Below, one piece after another: positions 6,029 to 6,057 of a stretch of DNA of 6,057 bases; the first letter of the stretch is position 1; each line of letters opens with the position of its first letter. This DNA comes from Syntrophomonas sp. UBA1368 (lineage in GTDB: Bacteria; Bacillota; Syntrophomonadia; Syntrophomonadales; Syntrophomonadaceae). The notes beneath the pieces were generated by a model. The model did not search any database. It saw only the letters and a program-made list of their open reading frames with translations, and was not told the DNA's origin. The stretch is from contig DBRM01000035.1 in NCBI GenBank assembly GCA_002305965.1, forward strand, positions 1-6,057. Reading direction: 5' to 3'. The translations under genes and the position numbers were made by a program.

Positions 6029-6057
6029 ATGAAGCCGGAAGAAAACTATTATGATAT
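6029..6057 (+). CDS. 5' end of a gene, possibly a J-domain protein (partial)
   Basis: Only the first nine codons and two further bases are in the window. GGAGG at 6019-6023 is five bases before this ATG and only two before the ATG at 6026, so 6029 is preferred. The peptide reads MKPEENYYD followed by Ile or Met. J-domains of DnaJ-type co-chaperones commonly open with a YYDILGV-type strand close to the N-terminus, which this would fit. The evidence is four or five residues, so this is only a suggestion; that a gene starts here is much safer than its identity. Confidence 0.5.

Overview
The window looks like a low-to-mid GC Firmicute, most likely a Clostridia/Peptococcaceae-type anaerobe. Pointers are strong purine-rich ribosome sites before every gene, a TTG start with an AGGGGGG site, intrinsic hairpin-plus-T-tract terminators, a double-cluster iron-sulfur protein of the QueG family, and a GC-rich CGGGGACGGGG-type palindromic repeat of a kind I recall from those genomes. 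The organism call is inference; there is no rRNA or other marker gene.

Layout. (1) Positions 19-2215, plus strand: the end of a surface-sugar gene cluster, a GT-B glycosyltransferase followed after one base by a protein that matches GDP-mannose 3,5-epimerase at every active-site residue I can recall. (2) Positions 2208-2350: a 143-bp inverted repeat made of two 29-bp REP-like units in opposite orientation. It sits exactly between the convergent sugar operon and the next gene, and its left arm supplies the stop codon of the epimerase gene. (3) Positions 2354-3385, minus strand: a QueG-like protein with eight cluster cysteines, unusual spacing in the first motif, and no Asp at the usual proton-donor site. 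(4) Positions 3386-3628: a divergent control region with an AT-rich core readable as a -10 box on both strands, then a terminator-like hairpin whose 5' arm can alternatively pair with upstream sequence, as in an attenuator. (5) Positions 3629-5969, plus strand: a soluble histidine kinase with three PAS domains and a free-standing CheY-like receiver, closed by a good terminator. (6) Positions 6029-6057: the first codons of another gene, possibly a J-domain protein.

Working together: the epimerase probably supplies GDP-L-galactose or GDP-L-gulose for a polysaccharide built by the glycosyltransferase and genes upstream of the window. The kinase and receiver form a cytoplasmic two-component pair that lacks a DNA-binding output, so it must act through a further partner. 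Nothing links the iron-sulfur protein to either group except a shared control region with the kinase. The best leads are the REP pair, the possible attenuator, and the altered QueG-like protein.
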